From Puniceicoccales bacterium (GTDB lineage Bacteria > Verrucomicrobiota > Verrucomicrobiia > Opitutales > LL51): a DNA stretch of 10,355 bases. Shown here in pieces: positions 1 through 7,472 of the stretch (position 1 is the first letter of the stretch; the number at the start of each line of letters is the position of its first letter). The DNA lies in assembly GCA_031267435.1 (NCBI GenBank), contig JAIRZB010000090.1:1-10355 (forward strand), read 5' to 3'. Below the pieces are notes generated by a model. The model was not told the DNA's origin, did not search any database, and saw only the letters and a program-made list of their open reading frames with translations. Both the position numbers and the translations under genes were made by a program.

Positions 1-447
1 GAGGACGTGGATGTGAATTCGAACCCCAATGGATTTTCATTTTTGGTGGCGGCCGCTAGGCTACAGAATGATAATGGGCTTGAGATTGTACGATTTCTTC
101 TCGATAATGGGGCCAATATAGAAACAACGGACTACCGCAGAAGAACGGCGTTATACGTAGCAGCGCGGTATGGCAATCCTGAAATCGCAAGACTACTGAT
201 CGAACGCGGGGCAAATGTAAATGCCACGAATAAAAACGGCAAAACTCCGCTACACATAGCACTGGATTCCCTTAATTTTGAAGTTGCAGAACTATTACTC
301 GCTAACGGAGCGGACCGCGATGCCCAAGGCAACGATGATAAGACACCCTCCACCATAATCGTCAAAAGAAGACTGGAAAAATACGATGAGGCTGAGCGGG
401 AGGAAATTCGACGCCATCTCGATGAATTGCGAGCACTGGACGCATAG
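1..447 (+). CDS. Ankyrin-repeat protein, 3' part (5' end outside the window)
   Basis: The reading frame is open from the first base and ends at TAG 445-447. It encodes about 148 residues, mostly ankyrin repeats. Three nearly complete 33-residue units are visible, each with the helix-turn-helix pattern and a G-A-(N/D) turn: the segments ending LLDNGANIE, LIERGANVN and LLANGADRD, with TALYVAA and TPLHIA at the starts of units two and three. The first visible residues (DVNSNPNGFSFL) look like the hairpin joining a previous repeat, so the GTG codons at 7 and 13 are probably internal and the gene probably starts upstream. The last 30 residues form a charged helix rich in E, R and K. Ankyrin repeats bind other proteins; the partner cannot be inferred. 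No signal peptide can be judged because the N-terminus is missing. Family assignment is firm, role unknown. Confidence 0.9.
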   Translation, partial: EDVDVNSNPNGFSFLVAAARLQNDNGLEIVRFLLDNGANIETTDYRRRTALYVAARYGNPEIARLLIERGANVNATNKNGKTPLHIALDSLNFEVAELLLANGADRDAQGNDDKTPSTIIVKRRLEKYDEAEREEIRRHLDELRALDA

Positions 448-879
448 TTTGCTGAAAAATCAAAAAGAAGGAATACTCCAGAAAATATTCATTCCAGCGA
501 AAACACTTGACATAGTTTTAATAATAACAAGAATTATACGTAGGATGGGTTTTAAAAGATCATTATTGGGTGTTGGCATAGGAAGCGTATACTTTACAAG
601 CGTAATTTTCGCAAATACAGCGAACAAGCTAGTAATTTTTAAAGTAAAGACTGAGCAATCGGCAACGTTTAGCACCACCGGCGATACGGAAGGAAGATTT
701 CTCAGTGAAAGACTAAAAGCTTCAAAACCTCTGTAAGAATGCCTCCCAAAAACCCGAGAGCTGGAATGGGATATAGCATAGACGCATTCTCCCCTGTAAG
801 TTGAATAACTGACGCTATTTTCGCAAGAAATAATACATTCCCCACAGATTTAATAAAAAATCAAAAAAATTCACACGAT
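448..879. other. Gene-poor stretch between the ankyrin gene and the gspA-like gene
   Basis: These 432 bases hold no well-supported gene. Three things can be seen. A perfect TTGACA lies at 507-512, but no good -10 box sits 16-18 bases downstream (TATACG at 535-540 is too far). A small ORF (545-736) has a signal-peptide-like start and is listed separately. Six-base inverted arms GAATGC (737-742) and GCATTC (784-789) start right at the stop codon of that ORF, separated by 41 bases, which is too far apart and lacks a T-run for a standard terminator. An AT-rich stretch with TTTAAT (849-854) precedes the ATG at 880 and could be its -10 box, but no matching -35 box was found. Confidence 0.5.
545..736 (+). 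CDS. Possible small exported protein, 63 residues (doubtful)
   Basis: This ATG-started ORF encodes 63 residues. The N-terminus has two positive residues (K4, R5) followed by a hydrophobic stretch of about 17 residues ending in VIFA before NTANK, which resembles a Sec signal peptide with cleavage near residue 23. The remaining 40 residues are polar and match nothing I recognise. The only purine-rich sequence before the ATG is TAGG directly against it, too close to serve as a ribosome binding site. A TTGACA at 507-512 could be part of a promoter, but the -10 box is unconvincing. The frame stays open upstream into the ankyrin gene, which weakens the case that this ORF is selected. It could be a chance ORF. 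Confidence 0.22.
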   Translation: MGFKRSLLGVGIGSVYFTSVIFANTANKLVIFKVKTEQSATFSTTGDTEGRFLSERLKASKPL

Positions 880-1737
880 ATGTACCTAGAATTCTTTGGA
901 CTCAAACACAAGCCGTTTACAATTAAAACGGAGACCCATGCGCTGTACATGAGCCCCCAATACATGACAGCTTTTTCACTATTGCAGTATGGCATCGAAA
1001 ACTGCGACGGCTTTACGGTCATTACGGGAGAGGTTGGCTGCGGAAAAACAACCATCTGTAATGCACTCATCCGGGAACTCGATCCGTCCAAGTCACTCAG
1101 TATTTCCCTGCCGATTCCTCCCCGCGATGAATACCAATTACTCAACGCGATTTGCGCCACGCTCCATATTTCGGCAATGGGACGCGAATCGGTTGAAAAA
1201 ATCCGTGCAAAAATCACGGACAAACTCCGCAATGAACGTGCCCAGGGTAAACGGGCAGTCCTCATCATCGACGAAGCCCAAAATCTAGAGCTCGATAGTC
1301 TAGAAACGGTTCGCCTACTGTCCAATATCGAACGCGACGATGAGAAACTACTCCATATCGTTCTCGTTGGCCAACCGGAACTCAAACAAAAATTGAGGAA
1401 ACAATGCATGCGCCAATTGCGCCAACGTATCTCGGTCTACCACGACCTGAAACCACTTAGCTTTATGGACATGAAAAACTACATTCAACACCGACTCAGT
1501 TTAGCAAGAGACGGACAACAGAAACCGAAAAAATTTCAAGTACAGCGAGAACAGGTTCCTACTTTCTCTTTCTTTGCCCTGAGAAAAATTTACACGGCTA
1601 GCAAAGGCATTCCACGGATTATCAATAACATTTGTGATAAGGCTCTCATTTCGGCATTCATTGATTATTCGACAAAAGTCCGAACTAAAGATGTAAATCG
1701 AGCATTAAAAGACATCAATCAATTGCAAAAAATATGA
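880..1737 (+). CDS. gspA: ExeA/GspA-like AAA ATPase (type II secretion assembly)
   Basis: This 285-residue protein begins MYLEFFGLKHKPF, the typical opening of ExeA/GspA/MshM-type ATPases. It has a Walker A motif GEVGCGKTT (residues 50-58), a Walker B motif LIIDEAQNL (128-136) and a VLVGQPEL strand (161-168), followed by QLRQRIS with its conserved arginines. The C-terminal part (about 195-285) carries a helical lid with SKGIPRIINNICDKAL, as in AAA_22 proteins. In Aeromonas, ExeA pairs with ExeB in the inner membrane and helps the secretin cross peptidoglycan. The longer ExeA has a C-terminal peptidoglycan-binding domain, which is absent here, so the protein has the shorter MshM-like form. The next gene overlaps its stop by 4 bases (ATGA) and encodes a GspB-like protein, which supports the GspA assignment. 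No Shine-Dalgarno sequence precedes the ATG. A pilus-linked MshM-type role is the main alternative. Confidence 0.85.
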   Translation: MYLEFFGLKHKPFTIKTETHALYMSPQYMTAFSLLQYGIENCDGFTVITGEVGCGKTTICNALIRELDPSKSLSISLPIPPRDEYQLLNAICATLHISAMGRESVEKIRAKITDKLRNERAQGKRAVLIIDEAQNLELDSLETVRLLSNIERDDEKLLHIVLVGQPELKQKLRKQCMRQLRQRISVYHDLKPLSFMDMKNYIQHRLSLARDGQQKPKKFQVQREQVPTFSFFALRKIYTASKGIPRIINNICDKALISAFIDYSTKVRTKDVNRALKDINQLQKI

Positions 1738-3026
1738 GCTTAATTTTCGAAGGATTAAAACGGAATGGGAACCTCCAAAAGCAATCGCCCCAAGCAATAT
1801 TGCAAACGGAGTCATCCGAAGAAGACCTAGATGCGGCAACGGCAGCGGTATCACTCCTGCCGGCCCAAACGCAATCGCTAGAAAAAACGGAACCTTATCC
1901 TACCGCCGTCGATTGTTTTCCTAAAAACAATTCCCATCGACGACAGGAACATACACAGATTATTCGTTCGAAAAAACAAGAGGTTGCCAACACCAACGAA
2001 TTTCCTCCAGCACAGATACATTCGCCGGAAATCTCCAATCAATCGACGGAAATACAAATCTCCCCAAGTGCAGCCCGCATTGAACAATTAAGAAATGGAT
2101 TGCAACGGCCCCGCTTTGTCTTCGAACTGCAAAATCCAGCAAAAGTCGATATCATATCCGCTTCCAAAAATAAATTAACCGGTGGACTAATTATTTTAGA
2201 ATCGCTAATCACTGCGCCCTACAAACTCTTAAAATTCCTGTGCGGGACACCATTACAGTCCATTAATTTCTGCTCCAATTGGACCGTTTTATTGCTCGTA
2301 AAGTTCTGGGAAGGCATACGCACTTCAGGGGCCATCATCGCCAATATTTTCATGAAGCTAGCCCGAGTATGTTATTCCACCGTGCTACGGTTACCCGCCC
2401 TAGGGTTAGCACTAACAGGCTCATTCTTCAAGCGACAATGGTCCTTTTTCTGCGACTGTATGCGTATTGGGATCAACAAATTACGCGAAAAAACTCAGGA
2501 AGGATTAGCACTGGTCAGTGGCATATTCTCTTCATTAATCCACTGCTATCGCGCAGCCATTAACAAAATACTATCAATTTACTTACCCAATCATTGGATC
2601 CAAAACGCCATGATCTTTCTACTGAAAAGTTCTGCGATAACAATTTCCTGTTGTTTTATTGTCATGGTAATAAAAAACGTCATCTATCCAAATATGTTTC
2701 AAAACACAAATGACCTGACCGGTACTGCTATCGCGTTACAAGGAAAAACAACGCCCAAGCGTAAATTGAAACATTTTTTTAGAGATCCACTAATCGTAAA
2801 ACAGGAGCAAATAAGAAATACTTTACTAGCGATGCACGTGGACACCATTCAGCGCTACGAACAAGGCAACGAACGAATCGTCATTGATGACAAGATATAC
2901 GGGCTTGGCTCGATAATGAACGAACACCCACGCATCTGGCTTGAAAAAATAGGGAAAAATAGTCTCTATTTTACAGACAAATACGGGCAATACTACAAGC
3001 GCCCCCTCGACGACATGATGGAGTAA
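1734..3026 (+). CDS. gspB: GspB/ExeB-like membrane protein, enlarged
   Basis: The ATG overlaps the gspA-like stop (ATGA), implying translational coupling. The 430-residue protein starts MSLIFEGLKRNG, matching the short N-terminal motif (MSxILxALKKxE type) common in GspB-like proteins. A polar, low-complexity region follows (15-125). Residues 150-285 form an unusual series of amphipathic and hydrophobic segments rich in aromatic residues. A clear transmembrane segment lies at about 293-316. The C-terminal 75 residues, with RIVIDDKIYGLGSIMNEHP (381-399) and a final LYFTDKYGQYYKRPL, fit the periplasmic T2SSB fold, in which a small beta domain restates 'own product, GxxV, meaning, formatting'. 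ExeB of Aeromonas is only about 226 residues with a single transmembrane segment near its start, so the middle block here is extra. Probable role: partner of the ATPase in placing the secretin. No core type II genes (gspC-M) lie in the window. Confidence 0.7.
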   Translation: MSLIFEGLKRNGNLQKQSPQAILQTESSEEDLDAATAAVSLLPAQTQSLEKTEPYPTAVDCFPKNNSHRRQEHTQIIRSKKQEVANTNEFPPAQIHSPEISNQSTEIQISPSAARIEQLRNGLQRPRFVFELQNPAKVDIISASKNKLTGGLIILESLITAPYKLLKFLCGTPLQSINFCSNWTVLLLVKFWEGIRTSGAIIANIFMKLARVCYSTVLRLPALGLALTGSFFKRQWSFFCDCMRIGINKLREKTQEGLALVSGIFSSLIHCYRAAINKILSIYLPNHWIQNAMIFLLKSSAITISCCFIVMVIKNVIYPNMFQNTNDLTGTAIALQGKTTPKRKLKHFFRDPLIVKQEQIRNTLLAMHVDTIQRYEQGNERIVIDDKIYGLGSIMNEHPRIWLEKIGKNSLYFTDKYGQYYKRPLDDMME

Positions 3027-3074
3027 AAAAACACTAAAAAATAACTAAAAAAATAACACTGCGCTCGTAAATTA

Positions 3075-3085
3075 TTTAATATAAT
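3075..3085 (+). promoter_or_regulatory. Candidate -10 region of the exported-protein gene
   Basis: A perfect TATAAT (3080-3085), overlapped by TTTAAT (3075-3080), lies 7 bases before the ATG at 3093. The usual start-site distance would put transcription at about 3091-3093, so the message would have almost no leader. Upstream A-tracts (about 3030-3055) could act as an UP element. No recognisable -35 box lies 16-18 bases upstream. AGGGGG (3086-3091) resembles a Shine-Dalgarno core but is only one base from the ATG, too close to act normally. Confidence 0.4.
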
Positions 3086-3092
3086 AGGGGGC

Positions 3093-4043
3093 ATGACAGT
3101 AAAAACACTTACAATTACGCTATTAACCATCCATTTATCCGCATTAGCTGCCATTGAGCAAGGAAGCACAGACATACGCCTACATGCATCCGCGAGAGCT
3201 GGAGACAAGACGTCAACAAAAACAAAAACCAATATAAAAACAGTTTTCCTTACGCTAGGCATGAGCTCCAACGAAGCCGAACAGCTCACGACACTGGCCC
3301 TACAAGCGACACCCAACAGCCCATTAGGAAAATTAGCACAAACGTTAAACAATGAAGGGGAAAGTCTGACTAAAAAGCCAAAAAGCTTCAAATCGAAGCA
3401 CAAACCCCAAATCCCTGACCAAGAAAAAAGAATATATCAAACAGTGATGGATCAACTATTTATATTAGCCAAAGACTTTGAAAATAGTGACGGGCAGCTG
3501 ACAGACATTCCTACGGCAGAGACCTCCGGGAAAGATATACCTGAGGCAAACTTTCTAAAGGAACTCCCCGCTGCTGTTATAGCAGAAATCAATCATCGGA
3601 AATGGACCGCAAAGACAAACAAACAACGAGACGACCAGACAATAAAAATACTAACAGATAGATTTAATTCAACATATAGGTGGGAAGGACGCCTAGCCCA
3701 GGATGCCAAAATAATCGCTACGACCCTTGTACGAGCACCACACGGGAGCGAATTAAAAGAATTAGCTGAATTAATAGCCAAGGTAACTGATCCTGACCAC
3801 ATCATAAAAGAAGACCAAGAACAAAACCAAGACCAACAAGCCCTACAATCGAAGCTGATCGAAGTAGCCTTTAAAATTGGCAAAGAAATAAACGCAACTA
3901 AATCATGGGAAGAGGCCCAAGAAATAAGCAACTCGCCAATAATAAAGCTACTACAAGTTCTAGCCCCCGATGCCAGCGCAATGTTGACTAAACTAACAAA
4001 ACAAAGACAGGAATTTTTTGGCCGTACGTATACCGGAAACTAA
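3093..4043 (+). CDS. Exported protein of unknown function with internal duplication
   Basis: The 316-residue product starts with a Sec-type signal peptide (one K at position 4, hydrophobic core about 5-20, likely cleavage near LSALAA/IEQ). There is no lipobox Cys, so the mature protein is probably periplasmic or secreted. I do not recognise a family. The mature part is predicted helical, rich in K, E, Q and T, without Cys. Two modules look related: TTLALQATPNSPLGKLAQTL (66-85) resembles TTLVRAPHGSELKELAELI (210-228), and each is followed, 30 and 22 residues later respectively, by a similar helix, YQTVMDQLFILAKDFE (115-130) and QSKLIEVAFKIGKEIN (252-267). NSPIIKLLQVLAPD (280-293) may begin a third, partial copy. 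It lies 66 bases behind the gspB-like gene on the same strand and has its own possible promoter. Codon choice (many ACA, ATA, AAA) appears more AT-rich than in dnaX. It could be a substrate or accessory of the secretion genes, but nothing proves it. Confidence 0.75.
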   Translation: MTVKTLTITLLTIHLSALAAIEQGSTDIRLHASARAGDKTSTKTKTNIKTVFLTLGMSSNEAEQLTTLALQATPNSPLGKLAQTLNNEGESLTKKPKSFKSKHKPQIPDQEKRIYQTVMDQLFILAKDFENSDGQLTDIPTAETSGKDIPEANFLKELPAAVIAEINHRKWTAKTNKQRDDQTIKILTDRFNSTYRWEGRLAQDAKIIATTLVRAPHGSELKELAELIAKVTDPDHIIKEDQEQNQDQQALQSKLIEVAFKIGKEINATKSWEEAQEISNSPIIKLLQVLAPDASAMLTKLTKQRQEFFGRTYTGN

Positions 4044-4177
4044 AACCAGAGCCAAATTCTAAAAAAACAATGAAGCCGACCATTCGCCTCCCGAAGAATA
4101 ACCACAAGATTTATTTCCAGGGGATTAGCACAAAGACTAACAAGGAAGCGATGAGCATAGGGAAGGCAAAAAAATAA

Positions 4178-4254
4178 TGGTGGGAGATAGTGGACTCGAA
4201 CCACCGACCCCTTGCGTGTGAAGCAAGTGCTCTAACCAACTGAGCTAATCCCCC
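4178..4254 (-). tRNA. tRNA-Val (anticodon CAC)
   Basis: On the minus strand the 77 bases fold into a complete cloverleaf. The acceptor stem is GGGGGAT/ATCTCCC with one G-U pair, the D arm is GCTC...GAGC, the anticodon stem is CTTGC/GCAAG with loop TTCACAC, the variable loop is five bases, and the T arm is GGTGG-TTCGAGT-CCACT. The anticodon CAC reads GUG, so it charges valine. A73 and the CCA end are encoded in the gene. Seven T residues on the minus strand start three bases after the CCA and may help end transcription. The reading frame 4111-4296 on the same strand is an artefact of this gene. Confidence 0.96.
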
Positions 4255-4267
4255 CGTAAGCATATCC

Positions 4268-4296
4268 ATTCCTATGGCTCCTTTTCGTTTTGTCAA
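4268..4296 (-). promoter_or_regulatory. Candidate promoter of tRNA-Val
   Basis: On the minus strand a perfect TTGACA (bases 4291-4296) is followed after 17 bases by AGGAAT (4268-4273), a poor -10 match (3 of 6). The expected start site, about 4261, is seven bases before the mature tRNA. The -35 box and the position are good, the -10 box is weak. Confidence 0.4.
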
Positions 4297-4492
4297 ATTA
4301 TTCTAACGAAATACTGAGCATAGCACAATCGCCATTACAATACGCCGACCATTAGCCATATTTAGAGACTACAAACATAACCACTAAGGGGCGAAGAACC
4401 ATTCACAAATACAATAACAATGAATATAACCACGTCGAAGCAAACGCCCCAACGATAAAAAAAGCAACACAGCAATAACATTTTCATGGCCT

Positions 4493-5875
4493 TCATTGCT
4501 TCCTATCATTTTTTTCGCAGGATTGCAGAAGATGTTTTACTTTAGTAAGTTCAGGATGATTAGATGGAGCAACACTCAAAAATTCTTCATAGGAACGCTT
4601 TGCCCCCATCGCATCGCCTATGTATATTTCCTGAGCATTTGCCCACCGCAATAAAACTTCCGGATTCGTAGGAAACTTAAGAACCACATCCTTTAAAAGA
4701 CGTAAATAATCCGCACTGCTACGCGAACACAAAACAATGTCCAAATGGGTCATATACAAATCGACACGTTCCGGCTTAAATTTAAGCGCTTCTTGAATCG
4801 CCATTTCCGCAATATCATATTTGTTAGTTTTTTGGAGGCACTCCGTCAATGAGGCCCAGATATCCACATTCTTTCCGTCCACGCTAAGCATTTTCCATAG
4901 AATCAAAATCTCTTCAGCATAATCCCCTCGCGCGCGAGCCTTATCCACGGAATCATTCAAGGCTGCAATTTTATCCAACTTCTTCGCTTCTCCTTTCGGA
5001 ATACTTTCAGAAGGAGTCGCCAATTGCCCCACAAACGACAACGAAGGATTAAGACCCACCGTTTCAGGCAAAAACTGAGGCAAGACGATCTTTTTTAAAT
5101 CTAATTTAATATTCCCCAATTCATTCAATTTTCTTTGAAACAACCGGATGGCATCGACAACACCCTGAACATCAATGTCCTTTACGGATTTTTCTCCGAG
5201 AGCGAGCAATTGTGTACCAACATCTAACAAACCGTCCAAATCTTTGAATAACAAATCAATTTCCCAGAGTCCTTTTAGGGCAAGTAAATTATTCTTATCC
5301 ACTGCCAGCGTTGAAAGAAACCAATTACGGGCTTGGATATAATTCTTAAACTCAAAAAACAAAGCCGCCACCTGATTGTGAATATCGACGGAATCATTGG
5401 CGTAGAGGACTAAAAGTTTAAGCGCTTTCTTTTTTTGTCCATTTTTTAAAAGCACCATTGCGCGCTTTATTTGGATTTCCGTATCCTCGGATAGTACTTC
5501 CAAATACCATTTGTAGCACAGAAGAGCCTGATCCCAGTCCTGTTTTCTTTCATAAATTTCCGCAGCTTTCAGGTAACAATGATAGCGTAAATCCGACAGA
5601 CCAGCCGTCTGCTCGTAATAGAATGCAGCGAGCTCATCATCTCCAGTCGACAAATAAACAGAGGCTAACAATTCGGTAATCTCCGAAACATTACCATGGA
5701 TACGAATGCCTTCTTCCAAAAGTCTAATAGCATCCCTAGGCTGATTACTAGCGATACAATTCTTAGCCTTCAGAACGCACTCATTAACGTTCCCATCCTG
5801 CGTATTTTCCAGACCCTGTCGACACCCAGCCAATACAACGACAGAAAGGAACACAAACTTTGACCAAAAAGACAT
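4493..5875 (-). CDS. TPR-containing lipoprotein
   Basis: The frame is open up to 6004, but the ATG at 5875 is the sensible start. It gives a 460-residue protein with a lipoprotein signal (MSFWSKF, then a hydrophobic core) ending in a lipobox LAGC with the modified Cys at residue 18, and GGAAAG (5881-5886, minus strand) lies five bases before the ATG as a ribosome binding site. The upstream extension would bury the signal. Residues about 30-205 are helical TPR-like pairs, for example ELLASVYLSTGDDELAAFYY, AAEIYERKQDWDQALLCYKW and MVLLKNGQKKKALKLL. A linker (about 265-305) with PQFLPETVGLNP joins a second block (about 310-455) with LTECLQKTNKYDIAEMAIQEALKFKPE and RWANAQEIYIGDAMGAKRSYEEFLSVAP. 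Residue 19 is R, so no aspartate retention signal is seen and outer-membrane sorting is plausible. TPR proteins bind proteins or peptides; the partner is unknown. It stands downstream of the glycosyltransferase on the same strand, 272 bases away. Confidence 0.85.
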   Translation of the reverse strand: MSFWSKFVFLSVVVLAGCRQGLENTQDGNVNECVLKAKNCIASNQPRDAIRLLEEGIRIHGNVSEITELLASVYLSTGDDELAAFYYEQTAGLSDLRYHCYLKAAEIYERKQDWDQALLCYKWYLEVLSEDTEIQIKRAMVLLKNGQKKKALKLLVLYANDSVDIHNQVAALFFEFKNYIQARNWFLSTLAVDKNNLLALKGLWEIDLLFKDLDGLLDVGTQLLALGEKSVKDIDVQGVVDAIRLFQRKLNELGNIKLDLKKIVLPQFLPETVGLNPSLSFVGQLATPSESIPKGEAKKLDKIAALNDSVDKARARGDYAEEILILWKMLSVDGKNVDIWASLTECLQKTNKYDIAEMAIQEALKFKPERVDLYMTHLDIVLCSRSSADYLRLLKDVVLKFPTNPEVLLRWANAQEIYIGDAMGAKRSYEEFLSVAPSNHPELTKVKHLLQSCEKNDRKQ

Positions 5876-6056
5876 GCTAGCTTTCCATAACAGTAACAAA
5901 TCGTGAAATGAGTGCAAGACCAGATCCAACCACACACTAAAGCATCGACATCTCCCTTTTCCACCAAAACGGATTAACCGAAGCACCGCCGATTCTAATG
6001 CCACATGGAGAGTAACAGCAGATCACGATTCTTTTAAATTTCAATAAAACCCAGTC

Positions 6057-6084
6057 TGCCCCCTGTTATCGGAAAAAGGAGGCA
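6057..6084 (-). terminator. Stem-loop between the glycosyltransferase and the TPR gene
   Basis: On the minus strand TGCCTCCT (6077-6084) can pair with AGGGGGCA (6057-6064) through eight base pairs including one G-T pair, around a 12-base loop. It lies 64 bases after the glycosyltransferase stop and 182 bases before the TPR lipoprotein start. The bases after it on the minus strand read GACTGGGTTTTATT, not a clean T-run, so it is either a weak terminator or a leader structure of the TPR transcript. Confidence 0.3.
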
Positions 6085-6147
6085 ACAAGATTTCATAAAA
6101 AAAGACGAACCAATAATACTCGGAAACAACGAAATCGAAAACAAAAT

Positions 6148-7398
6148 TCAATTCGAATAAAATCCAGTCCTATCGGCAATTTCTTTCCATGAAATAATTT
6201 GCTGAAGAAAAAGAGACAACATCGCGAACTGCGCTGAAGGAATCTCGATCATATTCGATGAGAATAACGAAGGAGCAAATTCTTCCAATTTGACCATGCG
6301 TTCCTCGGGAATTTTACGACCTGGATCTTCCGAATAAGAGGAGCAAAAAGACAACATATCTCTGCGAGAAGAATCGCTCACTTTCCAAGGCTTCTCCATA
6401 CTATCCCAATGGAATATCCAAATATCGTTGGGCCTAGAAACGAAAGGGGAAAGAAGTGCGGCATTTGACACATTGTATGCAACAGGAAGAACACAAATTG
6501 AAGCACCAGGGGAATTGCTTCGCAAAGTATAAAAGGAATATACCGTAAAAACCAATTCTTCGCCATCAAATCTGAACAATTCGCCATCGAAGTATAAGGA
6601 GGAAAGAGAACCACCGAGGCGCGTACGCATATGAATAATTGTATCCAGAAATACGTTCTGACGAATCAGACGACAGTCTTCTATAATCGACCTTATATGC
6701 CACAACACCACGCCCCCACTAATCAGGCAACGACCTCCTATGCCATCAAAATACTCAACCTGGCAGCCATTCGGATTACTTGGATCTTGACACAGATTAG
6801 CGCCAAACATTCGCTGACCGGGGTGTGATCCTCCTATTTCCCATAAATCAGACACATCCTTGTGTACGATTAAGTCAGAATCTAACCACACAAAAGACTC
6901 AATACCCTGCAAGTCTTTAGGCAATAAGCCAGACGCAAATATCTCAGGGAGAAAAAAACGAAGATTGATCATAAACTTGTACAAATCGCCACCACACTGC
7001 AAATTTTGAAAAACGGCATCACCCCATCGCCCTTCTCCGATGGCCCGGGCACTGTCTATTAAATCTATTTCTCGACCGTCAAAAGTTGGCATGGTCCGCC
7101 ACCGCGCATCCAATAAATCGACCACATGAATAGAGGTGGTCTTATCACCCAAACCCTCTAACTTCTGAACAGTTTCCTGATCAACACGATAGGCAAAAAC
7201 TACCACCCGCTTCTCGGAAGAATTGCTTTCCTTCAAAGATTGAATCGCAACAGCCGTAGGCCCACCATAATTATTATCACAAGCTAAAACAAAAACACGG
7301 CCACTACAATCGGCAGCAGAATACGCCTTAGGAGAGAAACATAATACAATCGCCAGTAAAAACTCGACGAAAACAATACATTTTAATTTTTTTTTCAT
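6148..7398 (-). CDS. GT8-like glycosyltransferase with signal peptide
   Basis: Started at ATG 7398, the product has 416 residues. The longer frame begins with a TTG (7449) and puts 17 hydrophobic residues ahead of a normal signal peptide, so ATG is preferred. Residues 1-28 (MKKKLKC, a hydrophobic core, then PKAYSA) form a Sec signal. The rest follows the GT8 fold: an RVFVLACDNNYG first strand (34-45), LYKFMINLRFFLPEIF (139-154), VWLDSDLIVHKDVSDLWEI (170-188) with the metal-binding DSD at 173-175, FGAN (198-201), LISGGVVLWHI (225-235, the usual NSGVMLxN region) and HWDSMEKPW (330-338), matching the HxGxxKPW motif except that the Gly is absent. GT8 enzymes move a hexose from a UDP- or similar sugar donor and usually work in the cytosol. 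A signal peptide therefore suggests export, with many Cys (31, 40, 135, 203, 212, 224, 242) that could form disulfides. The acceptor is unknown. Confidence 0.85.
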   Translation of the reverse strand: MKKKLKCIVFVEFLLAIVLCFSPKAYSAADCSGRVFVLACDNNYGGPTAVAIQSLKESNSSEKRVVVFAYRVDQETVQKLEGLGDKTTSIHVVDLLDARWRTMPTFDGREIDLIDSARAIGEGRWGDAVFQNLQCGGDLYKFMINLRFFLPEIFASGLLPKDLQGIESFVWLDSDLIVHKDVSDLWEIGGSHPGQRMFGANLCQDPSNPNGCQVEYFDGIGGRCLISGGVVLWHIRSIIEDCRLIRQNVFLDTIIHMRTRLGGSLSSLYFDGELFRFDGEELVFTVYSFYTLRSNSPGASICVLPVAYNVSNAALLSPFVSRPNDIWIFHWDSMEKPWKVSDSSRRDMLSFCSSYSEDPGRKIPEERMVKLEEFAPSLFSSNMIEIPSAQFAMLSLFLQQIISWKEIADRTGFYSN

Positions 7399-7472
7399 AA
7401 CGGGATCCACTAACTCCCATAAGCCGACTAACGTCAAGGAAAAAAACAAAAAAAACCTAAATTAAATAAACC

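Noticed and set aside
386..544. In-frame upstream extension of the small ORF, with NCEHW resembling the NCEHF motif of LRAT/NlpC-like proteins
   Set aside because: The motif lies across the end of the ankyrin gene in another frame, the upstream frame shows no further LRAT features, and five residues are within chance.
861..1409. 182-codon minus-strand ORF opposite the gspA-like gene
   Set aside because: It is the antisense shadow of a strongly supported AAA ATPase gene; its Ser/Arg-rich product has no domain.
2993..3403. 136-codon minus-strand ORF opposite the exported-protein gene
   Set aside because: It is antisense to a gene with a clear signal peptide, and its Val/Ser/Phe-rich translation looks like a complement artefact.
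4111..4296. Minus-strand ORF of 61 codons containing GLAQLVRALASHARGRWFES
   Set aside because: This is the well-known false protein produced by translating a tRNA gene; it covers tRNA-Val(CAC).
5876..6004. N-terminal extension of the TPR lipoprotein to a start at 6004
   Set aside because: It would place 43 residues ahead of a classical lipoprotein signal; the ATG at 5875 has a ribosome binding site and a good lipobox at residue 18.
7399..7449. TTG start at 7449 for the glycosyltransferase
   Set aside because: The extra 17 residues precede a normal signal peptide and no ribosome binding site is present; the ATG at 7398 is more likely.
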